A program made the translations under genes and the position numbers. Below are positions 35,073 to 44,328 of a stretch of DNA of 64,000 nucleotides, in pieces. The stretch is from Trichosporon coremiiforme (lineage: Eukaryota; Basidiomycota; Tremellomycetes; Trichosporonales; Trichosporonaceae). The notes below the pieces were generated by a model that saw only the letters and a list, made by a program, of their open reading frames with translations, did not search any database and was not told where the DNA came from. Location: contig BCJJ01000034.1 in NCBI GenBank assembly GCA_039545355.1, positions 82,358 to 146,357 on the forward strand, given 5' to 3'. The first letter of the stretch is position 1, and every line of letters starts with the position of its first letter.

Positions 35073-36107
35073 TCACGGCTCGCTAACCACATGCCAGACT
35101 CCCAGCGTCCGCCTCCACCTCTCGCCCTGAGGTCCCACAGTCTCAACAAAGAAGCCCTCCTTGCGCGCGACATACCATACGCCCAGCTTCTTCCGCCACA
35201 CCTTGCCGTTGCCGGCTGGTTCGCTATTCTGCCTGGAGCGGGGGCGGAGGAGAATCTGTCCGTGTCCTGGGCGTTGCTCCCTGTGGCTGCTCAAGTGATT
35301 CGATGGCGGGTGAGGGCGAGGCTCGAGACCAAGGCGGGAGGGAAGCGAGCGGCTCGTCTGAGTGCGCTGCGAGCGCGAGCTGGGCGGATAGTTCGAGGGA
35401 TGGGCCGGATTATTCGGGACAGCGACGGTACGCCTGCGACCTTGGCGCCATTGTCCGTCCGAGTCGCGCACCCAGCCTTCCCTCGACGAGGCGGGCGCCC
35501 ACCCGACAACATGCGAGGCGCCGAGGGACTGACTCCGCCCGCTCCGCACTTGTGTGCCGTGCACCATCTGGACGCCGTCCACGATGTGCACCACCACAGG
35601 GGGACCTATGGGCGGCGGCCTGTCGCGCGCACACTCGGCGTATGTAGGGAGCTCGTCCAGTTCGCCGGCTAGCTCGTGCATTTCGTGCATCTCCTCGATT
35701 CGGCGCGAGGGTAGGGTCGCCGAGCGCGAGCGGGTGCGTACCAGTACGGGCCGGGTTGGCGTGCGCTGCGACCCCAACTGAAATTGAGGAGGTGAGTGTG
35801 GGGGCGAGTGAGGGCTGGAAGTAGAGTTTGATGGGCCGAGGAACGGTGGGCGACCGAGGTCCGGTGGGCAATCTGGCTCCGGTAGTGGTGTTGGTGGACC
35901 ATCTTCTTGCACTGGGGTTAGAACAGCCGTGAAGGTGGACGTACCGGTGAGATAGTCGAAGGTTGCCTCGAAGGAGAGCTCGAGGCTCTCTTGGATTGGG
36001 AGCGGGGGGAGGGTAGGTGACACTGGCTCTAGTGTCCTCACGAGCCGGACTGTTGAGTATGAGGGAGGCAGGGCGGAAATGGCCCCACGCGCCATGGTGC
36101 TAGTCAT
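35073..36107 (-). CDS. Disordered protein with paired WRxxLGVW motifs
   Basis: One open frame of 344 aa, or 333 aa if the 33-nt stretch 35912-35944 is removed. That stretch has a GTACGT donor, CTAACCCCAG end and multiple-of-three length, so it is probably an intron. The N-terminus carries a short beta-rich segment (SLELSFEATFDYL), followed by a long Pro/Ser/Arg-rich disordered region. The last 45 residues hold two motifs, VWRKKLGVWYV and RWRRTLGVWHV, about 28 residues apart. The neighbour at 37141 ends with the same pair. No known domain recognised. The motif pair looks like a small folded module or peptide ligand; that is inference. Confidence 0.72.
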   Translation of the reverse strand: MTSTMARGAISALPPSYSTVRLVRTLEPVSPTLPPLPIQESLELSFEATFDYLTGTSTFTAVLTPVQEDGPPTPLPEPDCPPDLGRPPFLGPSNSTSSPHSPPHSPPQFQLGSQRTPTRPVLVRTRSRSATLPSRRIEEMHEMHELAGELDELPTYAECARDRPPPIGPPVVVHIVDGVQMVHGTQVRSGRSQSLGASHVVGWAPASSREGWVRDSDGQWRQGRRRTVAVPNNPAHPSNYPPSSRSQRTQTSRSLPSRLGLEPRPHPPSNHLSSHREQRPGHGQILLRPRSRQNSEPAGNGKVWRKKLGVWYVARKEGFFVETVGPQGERWRRTLGVWHVVSEP

Positions 36108-37140
36108 CTTTGCTCTATGTCGAGTTCAGCCGGTCTGAGCTGCTGCAGGGAGTCGCTGTCGATAATCGAGTTGCCCGTGATGTCAATGCCGCCCAGTGCA
36201 GAGTAGGGGCGGCGGAAATGGGTGTGAGAGGAAGGCTGGAGCGTGGGCAGGTTATCTTTATAGCTCCAGCGTGTGTGCCTGGGTGACTGTGGTGGTGGGT
36301 GGTTGGATCCGGCGCGTGAAACCCGTACGTCACATTTCATCTCCGATCCTAATTTACATCACTGCGAAGGCGGTGATTCAGGCACAGACTTGGATTGACA
36401 CATGCACCCGCCTTGCGCTTCTGCTTCCTTCGCCCTATGCGCAGTAGTGGGCCACCTCCGACCAAGTGGGCTGTGACGCGCTCGGAGCTTATCATCGTAT
36501 GATGCAAAGAAGGAGTTTGTTCGATGGAAGCAATACATGAGAAAAACTACAAGTACAGGTTACTAATCAAGGAACAACAGTGTCGTCGTCGGTCGGGCGG
36601 GCGGGCACGTCGTTGCCAATATAGAGAAGGGGAACAGTCTAGAGAGAGGAAGGCGGCATATTATAAAGTGGTAGAGTGCTGCGCAGCGCAGCGCAAGATC
36701 CGGGGGCTCGGGTTCAAAGATACCGACAGACGAGGCGTCAGGGTATCGACGAGTTGCCGATAGTTGTCTGGATCTCTGGGTACTGTATATTGTTCGTCGG
36801 GTGGGTATCGTCTCGATCGAAGCAGCGGCCGTTGCCGATTTCAGCCAGGAACAGCGGCCAAGCACAGATGAGATTTCGGGGGAGGAAGCGTTCTAGAACG
36901 TGATGTTTTCATGTTTTCGCAGGTTTTCGTGGATTTTGGTTCGTCGACCGCCCAGGGAGGGGGCGTCACGCCGTTGCCGTTGCCGCAGACGTTGCCGATT
37001 GCCCGCTAGTGCAGGGCGTGTAGGGCGGGCAGCCATTGCCGATGCTTGTCGTTGCCGATGAGCGTGGCATTTGGCAATGGCGCTTCGACCATCGACAATG
37101 CTGCAGCGGTGGCGTTGCTCAATGCTGCTGGCGTTGCAGC
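36108..37140. other. Intergenic between the two WRxxLGVW genes
   Basis: No gene seen. A minus-strand TATAAA at 36257-36262 lies 150 bp upstream of the gene starting at 36107. Bases 36753-37059 contain repeated GTTGCCGAT. Confidence 0.5.
36753..37059. repeat. Scattered GTTGCCGAT motifs
   Basis: Exact GTTGCCGAT at 36753, 36831, 36991 and 37051, plus ATTGCCGAT at 37035, in the 3' flank of the gene at 37141. Confidence 0.65.
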
Positions 37141-37601
37141 TTAGCTGCGCGAAGCGCACCAGACACCGAAGCGCTTGCGCCACTCCTTGCCATTGACAAC
37201 GACGGGGGCGTCGCTGGGCTTGGTGCTCGACTTGCGAGGGCCCTTGGGGCGAACGACGTACCAGACGCCGAGGCGGCAGCGCCACTCGTTGCCGTACCCG
37301 TCCGTGCTCCCAAAGGTGTGACGGTTGGACTCGTCGTAGGAGGGAGGAGAGTAGGTGCACTTGACATGGGAGGGGATGCGCTCTAGAGACTTGCGGGGTG
37401 TGCCGGGCTGAACGACAGAAGGTCGCGAGGTGCGGGAGCCGTGCGAGGCGCGGGAGATGCAGGCTGGTTGTTAGCGAGGGCCAGGAGGGGATGGGGGACG
37501 AGGAGTGACTCACGCTGCAGAGAAGAGGTGCGAGAGAGCTCAGCGTCACCAACGCTGGGGATGGAGGCAAGGCGGTCGTTGCGGGTGGATGAGAAGCTCA
37601 T
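37141..37601 (-). CDS. Small protein with paired WRxxLGVW motifs
   Basis: Spliced as complement(37514-37601, 37141-37463), 136 aa. The 50-nt intron has GTGAGT and GCTAACAACCAG. A Ser/Arg-rich N-terminal half is followed by EWRCRLGVWYVV and, 31 residues on, EWRKRFGVWCAS just before the stop. The two motifs match those at the C-terminus of the protein at 35073. No signal peptide or membrane helix. A TATAAG on the minus strand at 37733-37738 lies about 135 bp upstream, and the ATCTCAAA block begins about 245 bp upstream. Function unknown. Confidence 0.78.
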
Positions 37602-37844
37602 GATGGCTGGGTGTGCTGTAGGAGCGTGCTGGTGGTAGTAGTGGGCAGTGGTGCTACGATGAGGGAGCTGTTTGCTACGATGAGAGAACTGTTGAGTCTG
37701 GGGAGAATATGTCCAGCAACATGCTCGTCGTTCTTATATGCATTCTTTCGTCGGAGTCACTGAAGAGTGACATAGCCACTTCGGTGGAATGGGTGTACGT
37801 GACCATGGTCCGGTGGATCGGGATGTGGTCGGAAAGTCTCCTAC

Positions 37845-38199
37845 ATCTCAAATGCAGGTGACCCATGTCAAAGGCGGTCACTTGATCTCAAAGTGCCATC
37901 TCAAAAGCTGACCTGAGTCTTCTCAAACGGACGTTCGGACATTAGTGTGCCTGGCCTCAATCTCAAAGCGCGATTAGGATCGTGGGGTAACCTTTCAAAG
38001 CCTCGAGTAAGCATCTCAAAGGCGGGGAATAGGGTTTCTGCGACATCTCAAATACCCCTCAGTCTGCGTGCCTGGGGTGGGGCCGGATCCGGGTCCACAT
38101 CCTGAGAGAGATGCCGCTACATGGCCCTTGGTAGGTCGACCAAATCTCAAATCAGCAAACAATCCTGCCCTGAGCACGACTCACCACCGCAATCTCAAA
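37845..38199 (+). promoter_or_regulatory. Cluster of eight exact ATCTCAAA motifs
   Basis: ATCTCAAA starts at 37845, 37885, 37898, 37960, 38013, 38045, 38144 and 38192, all on the plus strand, with variants at 37865 (ATGTCAAA), 37920 (TTCTCAAA) and 37992 (CTTTCAAA). Spacings are irregular and flanks differ, so it is not a simple tandem repeat. It lies upstream of the minus-strand gene starting at 37601. A multi-site transcription-factor platform is the simplest reading, by inference. Confidence 0.7.
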
Positions 38200-39158
38200 G
38201 CCGCACGCCGCATTCCAGAAGGCAGCCGTGATAGCAAGTGGTTAGTAACTGTTAGAGGCAACTGTTAGAGTATCGGCCAGCGGATGTCCGGGAGCTCTGG
38301 ATGTCGGTGTCCAGAGTTGGCAACGAGTGGAGGTTGTGGATAGAGCCCCGCGGTACCCCACAGCTTGCCATTGATGTTGGCAACGAGCAAGCCAGGATTC
38401 TGGACGAGCACAACGTAACACATAGCCGCGGATAACATGGGCCGGGCCCTGTCGAGGCTGCTCGCAATCGTGTGGAGGTACAGCCATCATTGCAATGCGA
38501 GCGATATGCCATGACCCTCTCGATGGAACGTGCTTGGCATCGTCGGAACCACTCAAGAAGCTGATTGTTCTACATGTTCAAGATCCCCGCTGTGAACGCC
38601 GCTGCAAGACACAGCTCGCACAGATGATCCCTTCAGCTGACCTCATCGTGCGTACTCTTGGCATGGCATCCTCTGACTCAGCCCCCCCCCTCCCCGGGCG
38701 GAGAGTGGCGGCGAGTGCAGGATGAGAGCGAGTTGACCTCGTCGCTTGAGACGTTTGCAGGTGCACTGCAGGTTTGCAGATCAGGTCCGCAGCCGAGCCA
38801 GCCGAGCCATGCGGTGATCTACGTCCAGCTGACAGCGAGCGCACGGCCTCATTCTCTGGAGCCCGCGTCCGACACGGAAGAGTGCCGTTCACGTGCTGCA
38901 ATCTTATCTCACGCAGCCGTGTCAGCAACTCAGCCACGACCTCGGTTTAGACGTCATGATCGTCGGGCGGTGCATGGTAGCAAGGTCACTTGACACTCGA
39001 CTGAATGCCAGATGTGTGCCTCCTTCTTCTCGTTTCGGAATTCAGGACCACATCTCACGTCAGCAAACCGGGTTGCTCCGAACCCTTCGACATCGAGACG
39101 CTTGGGGGGTGGCGACGAATTTGGTACATGCATACAATCTAGTACAGCCTCAGGCATG
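38200..39158. other. Intergenic, no gene seen
   Basis: Only short frames. Two TTGGCAACGAG copies occur near 38317 and 38376. It ends at the 3' side of member C. Confidence 0.5.
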
Positions 39159-39963
39159 TCACCGCTGACTCGGCCTTCTCAGCGTGTTTAGATACCTCTC
39201 CCTCTCCAGCGGTCCCATCTGCGCAACCCTCCTCTCCCAAGTGGCGGCGGCGGCTTGATCTCCCTGCCTCTCAGCCTCAAAGATACGGACACACTGTGCG
39301 CATCCCGGATCCAGCCTCGTGTGCCGCTTGTGCCGCACGTACAGCAGTGCCTCCTTCGGATCAGGGTACCACCGCAGGGCGTCAATAGCCTCTCGATTCG
39401 AGCACGCATACTCCTGATCTCGGATGAAGCGGATCTTGCCCTCGAGTTTCGCCTTGATGTCCCTCAGACGCTGGCGTTCGTGGAGTGCGTCGATGTAGTC
39501 GAGACACGCACTCTCGGAACGCATGTACATCGCCGCCTTCTGGGCTTCTTCGGACGAGGCGCCCGCGTCTTCTAGTCGCCGCACGAGCCCCTCTTTCGGT
39601 TTGTAGAATACGCGGAGGAGGCCGGGGCGTTCTGTGGTTAGCGCCAGTCCTGGAACAGGTGTACTCACGCGGCTGCAGCCTCGTGTACAGCTGCATCTCT
39701 CGCCGCGACGCCTCCTTCGGATCCCAGATTTCATCCGTCATCTCTATCTGCGGCATTCCCGGGCCTCCCCGTTGGTCCGCTAATCCGATTGCGCCGAGTC
39801 CGCCTGCTCCACGCAACGGAGCCCTCAACCCCGCCGTCGCCTCCAGACTCCCCGGCGCTGGCCCATCGAAGGGATCGAGATCGCCCAAGCCGAGTCGCTC
39901 ATCGTAACTGTGTCGCGAGTAGGCCGGTGGTGGTTGATTCGGGAGGGTGTCGATCTGGCTCAT
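39159..39963 (-). CDS. HHCC-motif protein with two UBA-like repeats, member C
   Basis: Spliced as complement(39669-39963, 39159-39631), 255 aa. The 37-nt intron (GTGAGT donor, GCTAACCACAG acceptor) is in phase 1 and immediately precedes QRPGLLRVFYKPKEG, matching A, B and D. Exon 1 is longer here (about 98 residues, Pro/Gly-rich, with MSQIDTLPNQPPPAYS). Repeat 1 is GLVRRLEDAGASSEEAQKAA; repeat 2 ends YVRHKRHTRLDPGCAQC. A charged helix follows (WERRVAQMGPLERERYL). A minus-strand TATAAA at 40044-40049 lies about 80 bp upstream. Function unknown. Confidence 0.8.
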
Positions 39964-40970
39964 CGCTCGTGTGGACAGTCAGTGGATGTGGTGAGTGAAA
40001 GTAGTGTGGTGGGTGGAGTCGCGGGCAAAGCGGCGCCTGATGGTTTATATGAGATACCCAGAGGAGCTTGCCATGCTCGGCGCTCATACGACAGACCCAA
40101 ACCTTAACATGCTAAACATACTACCACGCTATGCACGCTAGTTGGATAGCTTGTGGACGAGGACGTAACGATTCAGGCACGCACCGCCGTCGTTGAGGGA
40201 CGAGAGGGGTCGTAAGGAACACGAGGCACCATGTGGAGCACAGCACTGGGGCCACAGCTGTCACAATCTTATCGCATTCCTCATCCTGACCCGAACATGG
40301 CTGAGTACAGCCTCCCACCAGGTTGTTCTCGACGTCTGGCGGCTGCGATCGGAGTGTTGCCGGTCGCTCGCTCTGTTAGGCGAGTAGAGAGCAGATGACA
40401 AGACCTACGAGACGTTGGCGCAGTCTGCCACTAGCTCGAAGGACTGCAGGTCAATCATCGTCGTCCGTCATCACCCCGTGACCAAGTGATAGCTCGCAAT
40501 ATGGTACTTAGACACGATTGCCAGATGGTGGGCCGTTTTATGTACGGCCCTGAGAGAACGGTGCTCCCTTTCTGTCGATCATTTCAGAAAGGATGTGCTT
40601 TCCGAACAGGGAGTCTCTTAGCTACGCAACCCGATCAATCTTCCTAGAGCTCGAAGCACTACAGAGGTGGGTTGTTCCAGAGAGAGACAGAGAGGGCGTG
40701 GTTTCCGCTGCCCACCACTCGGTGGCGTGAGCATCTAGGGGGACCGAACGTACAGCTTGGGCACGACCCCCGGTCTCATCTCTCGTCATCATCACCTTCC
40801 TCTAACATAAACACCGTTCTTTCCGCTCTGCACACGCGTGCGCACTATATAGACCTCTGCCTATCCCCAACGTACCCACTTGCTGCCTCAAACACACTCT
40901 CTGAGCCTCCAGGAAGCTCGACGCGCTCCCAGCTGCCCCCGCGCCCTCCTTCTTAGATCTGACGTCCACA
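39964..40970. other. Intergenic between member C and tRNA-Gly
   Basis: No gene seen. GCGCTCCCAGC at about 40923, some 45 bp before the tRNA, is shared with other tRNA-Gly copies. Confidence 0.5.
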
Positions 40971-41050
40971 ACATCTATGGTGAAATGGTATCATGCATCC
41001 TTGCCACGAGCAATCTGGATGCGGTGGGGGTTCGATTCCCCCTGGATGTA
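40971..41050 (+). tRNA. tRNA-Gly(GCC) with a 9-nt intron
   Basis: Same cloverleaf as the other three copies; nine extra bases (CGAGCAATC) follow TTGCCA. Both flanks resemble those of the inverted copy at 31308. Confidence 0.93.
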
Positions 41051-41688
41051 TCCTTTTGGCCGCTGTGCATGCAAAAGGAAGTCTTTTGGACGGTTGGAAG
41101 GGAGGGGAAAGGTGGCGGATTTGGGGGGTTATGGTTGGGTGGTGGTTGAGGGTAAGGGCACATGCCGCATGTGCGGCTGCAACTCCCTTCTTTGGCTGCA
41201 CTCTCACAGATGAATGGGTTACAGCTGTGACTAATAGACTGGTTTCTTCGAGTTTACGGTGTGGAGAGGAACTGGATATCAGTGGATGGTCCAGACAGGT
41301 GATGGTGTTCAGCACTCAGGCGCCCAGTCCCCGTGGGCTTTCAGACAGGCTGCACCCTCGCCTTCCTTTACCAGCTCTCTTCCTCAGCCCTGACAGTGTC
41401 CCTGATGATTAATGACTGAGGACAGGGGATAGGAGGAACCGCTGATTGTTGACGGTGCAAGCAAGGCTGCCCCAGCGGGGAACACGACTGCAGGGTGGTG
41501 TGTTATGTCGACGCTATCTAGGTGAAGCCTTCAGGGACCCCACGTGTTTAACATTCAGGGCCGCCTTCCGAACTTTTGATTCCGTCCGCCATCCGCGCAT
41601 CATTGAGTCAAGACGCTCCACACGAATGATCACCCGACGCGACGAGTTTTATACCTCCATTTCTCATGCGTACAAGTCCAAAAACGGA
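41051..41688. other. Intergenic, no gene seen
   Basis: Starts with the tRNA-Gly 3' flank block containing AGTCTTTTGGACGGTTGG; no further feature recognised. Confidence 0.5.
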
Positions 41689-41779
41689 AGCCCACCGCGG
41701 GGCTCGAACCCGCGACCGCCCGATTGATCTTTTAATGCGTTTAAAAGTCGGGTGCTACTACCGGCTGAGCTAGGCGGGC
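41689..41779 (-). tRNA. tRNA-Lys(TTT) with a 17-nt intron
   Basis: Acceptor GCCCGCC/GGTGGGC, discriminator T, anticodon stem CCCGA/TCGGG, T-arm GCGGG TTCGAGC CCCGC. The loop starts CTTTTA, so the anticodon is TTT with T33 and A37; 17 further bases form the intron. Confidence 0.93.
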
Positions 41780-42364
41780 TTGTTCACGAGAAAGCTCTTC
41801 GTTTATAGAGGCCGCACAGTGGGACGGAAGCAAATCTACCACTTGTCCGCCGAGGTGGAAAGCGTTTGGTGAGGCTGTCTGCCCGTTCTGTGGCTATGCA
41901 TACCTCTCAAAGCTGAGTGCATAGCACGGCTAGCTCTGGAAAGTCACCTGCATACCCATGTTCTGGGTGCAAGATAATGTGTAAGCATAGAACTGTGTGT
42001 ATGAGACATGGTTTCCCTCTATCTCTGTCCACACGGGCTTTCATCGGTCATCTCCCGGAAGTTGCCGATACGCCATTTCCCCACGGCTCAGCTCAAGCCT
42101 ATCTCTCGCCAAGACACACCGCGATAAGCACCATGGGGCCATCAACGGCCGCGAACCATGGAACAGACAGAGGCTGCTGTTTCGCATGGGATGGCGCAAT
42201 TTTAGGACCGGTAGATCGTCATGTGACAGCATGTCTTGGCGTGTCTGATCATGCGCCGCTCGGCGCGATCGTGACGACGAGCGAACAAGTGTGACAGGCG
42301 GGCTCGGACCACCTACCTCTTATATATCCCCAACCGCGCATAATGCCTCTTCGTGCATCCACTC
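41780..42364. other. Intergenic and promoter of member D
   Basis: No gene seen before the TATA box at 42321. Confidence 0.5.
42321..42327 (+). promoter_or_regulatory. TATA box of member D
   Basis: TATATAT, 44 bp upstream of the ATG at 42365. Confidence 0.55.
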
Positions 42365-42828
42365 ATGTCAGTAATCACGCCAATGGCACTCGACTACATC
42401 GTTACCCCCGGTGAGCTCCCCCTCTTGCCCGCACGCTGACAACAGAACGATCCCGATTCTCCCAGTTCTTTCGAAAACCGCCTGAGTCGCTCTTGCGCGA
42501 CCTCGTAGCTGAGGGGTTCCGGTACGACGACTGCGTGACTGCTGCCAAACTCTACAGTTCCAAAGAGGCAGCAGTCATCTACCTCGAGCAGTTGGGGCAA
42601 CACCAGGAACACGAGAAACTCGTCCTATTCCTCCGCCGAAGGGGATTCTATCGGCCGCACTGCGAGAAAGCTCTGTCTCTCTGGCCGGACGTGATGGACG
42701 CGCTGAGATACCTCCAGCACCAGCAGCACGAGAAGAAGGAGGGGTGCGTATTCTGTGATGACCCGACAAAGTTGGCCGGTTTGTCCCGCGAGAAGCGAGA
42801 GGAGGGCGTCAAGCTCAAGCCTGACTAA
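42365..42828 (+). CDS. HHCC-motif protein with two UBA-like repeats, member D (minimal form)
   Basis: Spliced as 42365-42410 plus 42446-42828, 142 aa. The 35-nt intron (GTGAGC donor, GCTGACAACAG acceptor) is in phase 1 and precedes ERSRFSQFFRKPPESLLRDL, as in A-C. This is the shortest member and contains little besides the shared core: repeat 1 (residues 16-66), repeat 2 (LVLFLRRRGFYRPHCEKAL) and HQQHEKKEGCVFC, one residue shorter between His and Cys than its relatives. It therefore marks the minimal module. It is the only member on the plus strand. An alternative start is the ATG at 42383. Confidence 0.8.
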
Positions 42829-43527
42829 GTCTGGGCGCCGGGGAGCAACTACCCGAGGTGTATAGCGCGGTGTAGGAGTACGGCAGTTGTGCATAGATCT
42901 GGATCTGTACTGGACGACATGGAGACGGCAGGAAACTGATGGACACGTTAACGCTGTGCACTCGACAGCCGCGGCTCGCTTCTTGGGATTGTGCAATTTC
43001 ATATGTGAAGCGTGAAGAAGCAAGGAGAGACAAATCAACAAGAAGCAACCGCTCAACGATTCAGATCCCCAAGATCTCCTATAAGAAGCCAAGTGGCAGC
43101 ACGGGCCAACCGGGCACACGAACAAACATAGGCTCACAACCGATCCTGTATCGTGCGCAACCGTGCAAGGCTGCGATAACATAAGCCCACTCGTGGCGAG
43201 CGAGCAGATAACCTGATTCGAAGCTCGTATAGTGTAGGTGGTTATCACCGTTCGTTGTGGAAACAACTCCGAGCTGATCGCTGTTCGACTCAGCGTGCGA
43301 GCACGAATACTCTTTTGCCTGGGCCCTCGGCAATGTGCATATGCCTGTAGACCTCTTTTTCTCGGAGGGACGCAAGGTGACGTCTGTAGCGGAAGAGCGG
43401 AAGCAAAATTTTCTGAAGAGCCCTGCAACCTCGCACTCTCCCCACACTTCTCCTGCACTCCGAATGGCCCCAGACGTTCATAAAAGCATTCGCAGACACC
43501 CCCCCCCCCCCCCAGGGGCCAAAAGAG
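42829..43527. other. Intergenic with a long C homopolymer
   Basis: No gene seen. A run of about 14 C lies at 43500-43513, just downstream of the minus-strand tRNA that follows. Confidence 0.5.
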
Positions 43528-43617
43528 AGCCTCGTATGGGGCTCGAACCCATGACTGTGTGATCAATCGGCTCTGTTGCGTAAGAGTCACACTATCTACC
43601 GACTGATATAACGAGGC
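43528..43617 (-). tRNA. tRNA-Lys(CTT) with a 17-nt intron
   Basis: Acceptor GCCTCGT/ACGAGGC, discriminator T, anticodon stem TGTGA/TCACA, T-arm ATGGG TTCGAGC CCCAT. The loop CTCTTA gives anticodon CTT with T33 and A37; 17 bases follow as intron before A38. Confidence 0.9.
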
Positions 43618-44073
43618 GTTGCTGAAGTGCTTCTGACAAGGAGGGCGGCTGCTCGCCTTTGTGCCGGGGCCACGCATCTGATGCAGGGAGCTAGAAGCAG
43701 AATATGTGTCGCAGAAGACTGCTCAGACGACTCTAAGTCTAAGTAAGAGAGGAATATCCACCTTAACTCGCGAGGTCACATGAGTGTCGGGTCTGAGCTG
43801 ACAACAATCCACGCTCCGCTTCGCGGGACACAGCAGTCGCCTGGATCACAAGACCCACACACACACGTTAGCAGAAGAGCAGGCCGAGTGCAGAGGCACA
43901 TGTCCTCTGATACCGTACACATGGAGCACGCTAGTGAATGAAAAATTTCAATTAGGACCGGAAGTGCCACACCCGTTTCATCTCACGTCATCTCCTCGCT
44001 CGACGACTTTCTCCAGTCGTCCTCTCCCCCAATCACTTCTACACATGCACGGAGCACTCCAGGAAGAGCAAAA
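43618..44073. other. Intergenic between two tRNA genes
   Basis: No gene seen. Confidence 0.5.
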
Positions 44074-44173
44074 AGGTCACGACGGGGATCGAACCCGCAA
44101 TCTCCTGATGTACTTGAATGTCCGGAAGACCGGAAAGTCGTAGTCAGACGCCTTGCCATTGGGCCACGCGACC
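44074..44173 (-). tRNA. tRNA-Arg(ACG) with a 28-nt intron
   Basis: Acceptor GGTCGCG/CGTGACC, discriminator T, D-arm GCCC AATGGCA AGGC, anticodon stem TCTGA/TCAGG with one wobble pair, loop CTACGA giving anticodon ACG, T-arm GCGGG TTCGATC CCCGT. About 28 bases, including a self-complementary CCGGTCTTCCGG, form the intron. Confidence 0.92.
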
Positions 44174-44328
44174 GATGGTGAACGAGGAATTCAGGGGATC
44201 TTGATGGCGTCGGGGCGGGTGCGAGCGGCCGAAGCGAGGGAAGCAAACGCTGTTGCTGCCCTCATGTGTGCGTATACGCCCAAAGCCTGCCAAGTTATTG
44301 CAAGGTGTGAAGAGCTGTGCATGGGTCG

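Noticed and set aside
43500..43513. Run of about 14 C bases near tRNA-Lys(CTT)
   Set aside because: A simple homopolymer; no feature depends on it and its exact length is error-prone.
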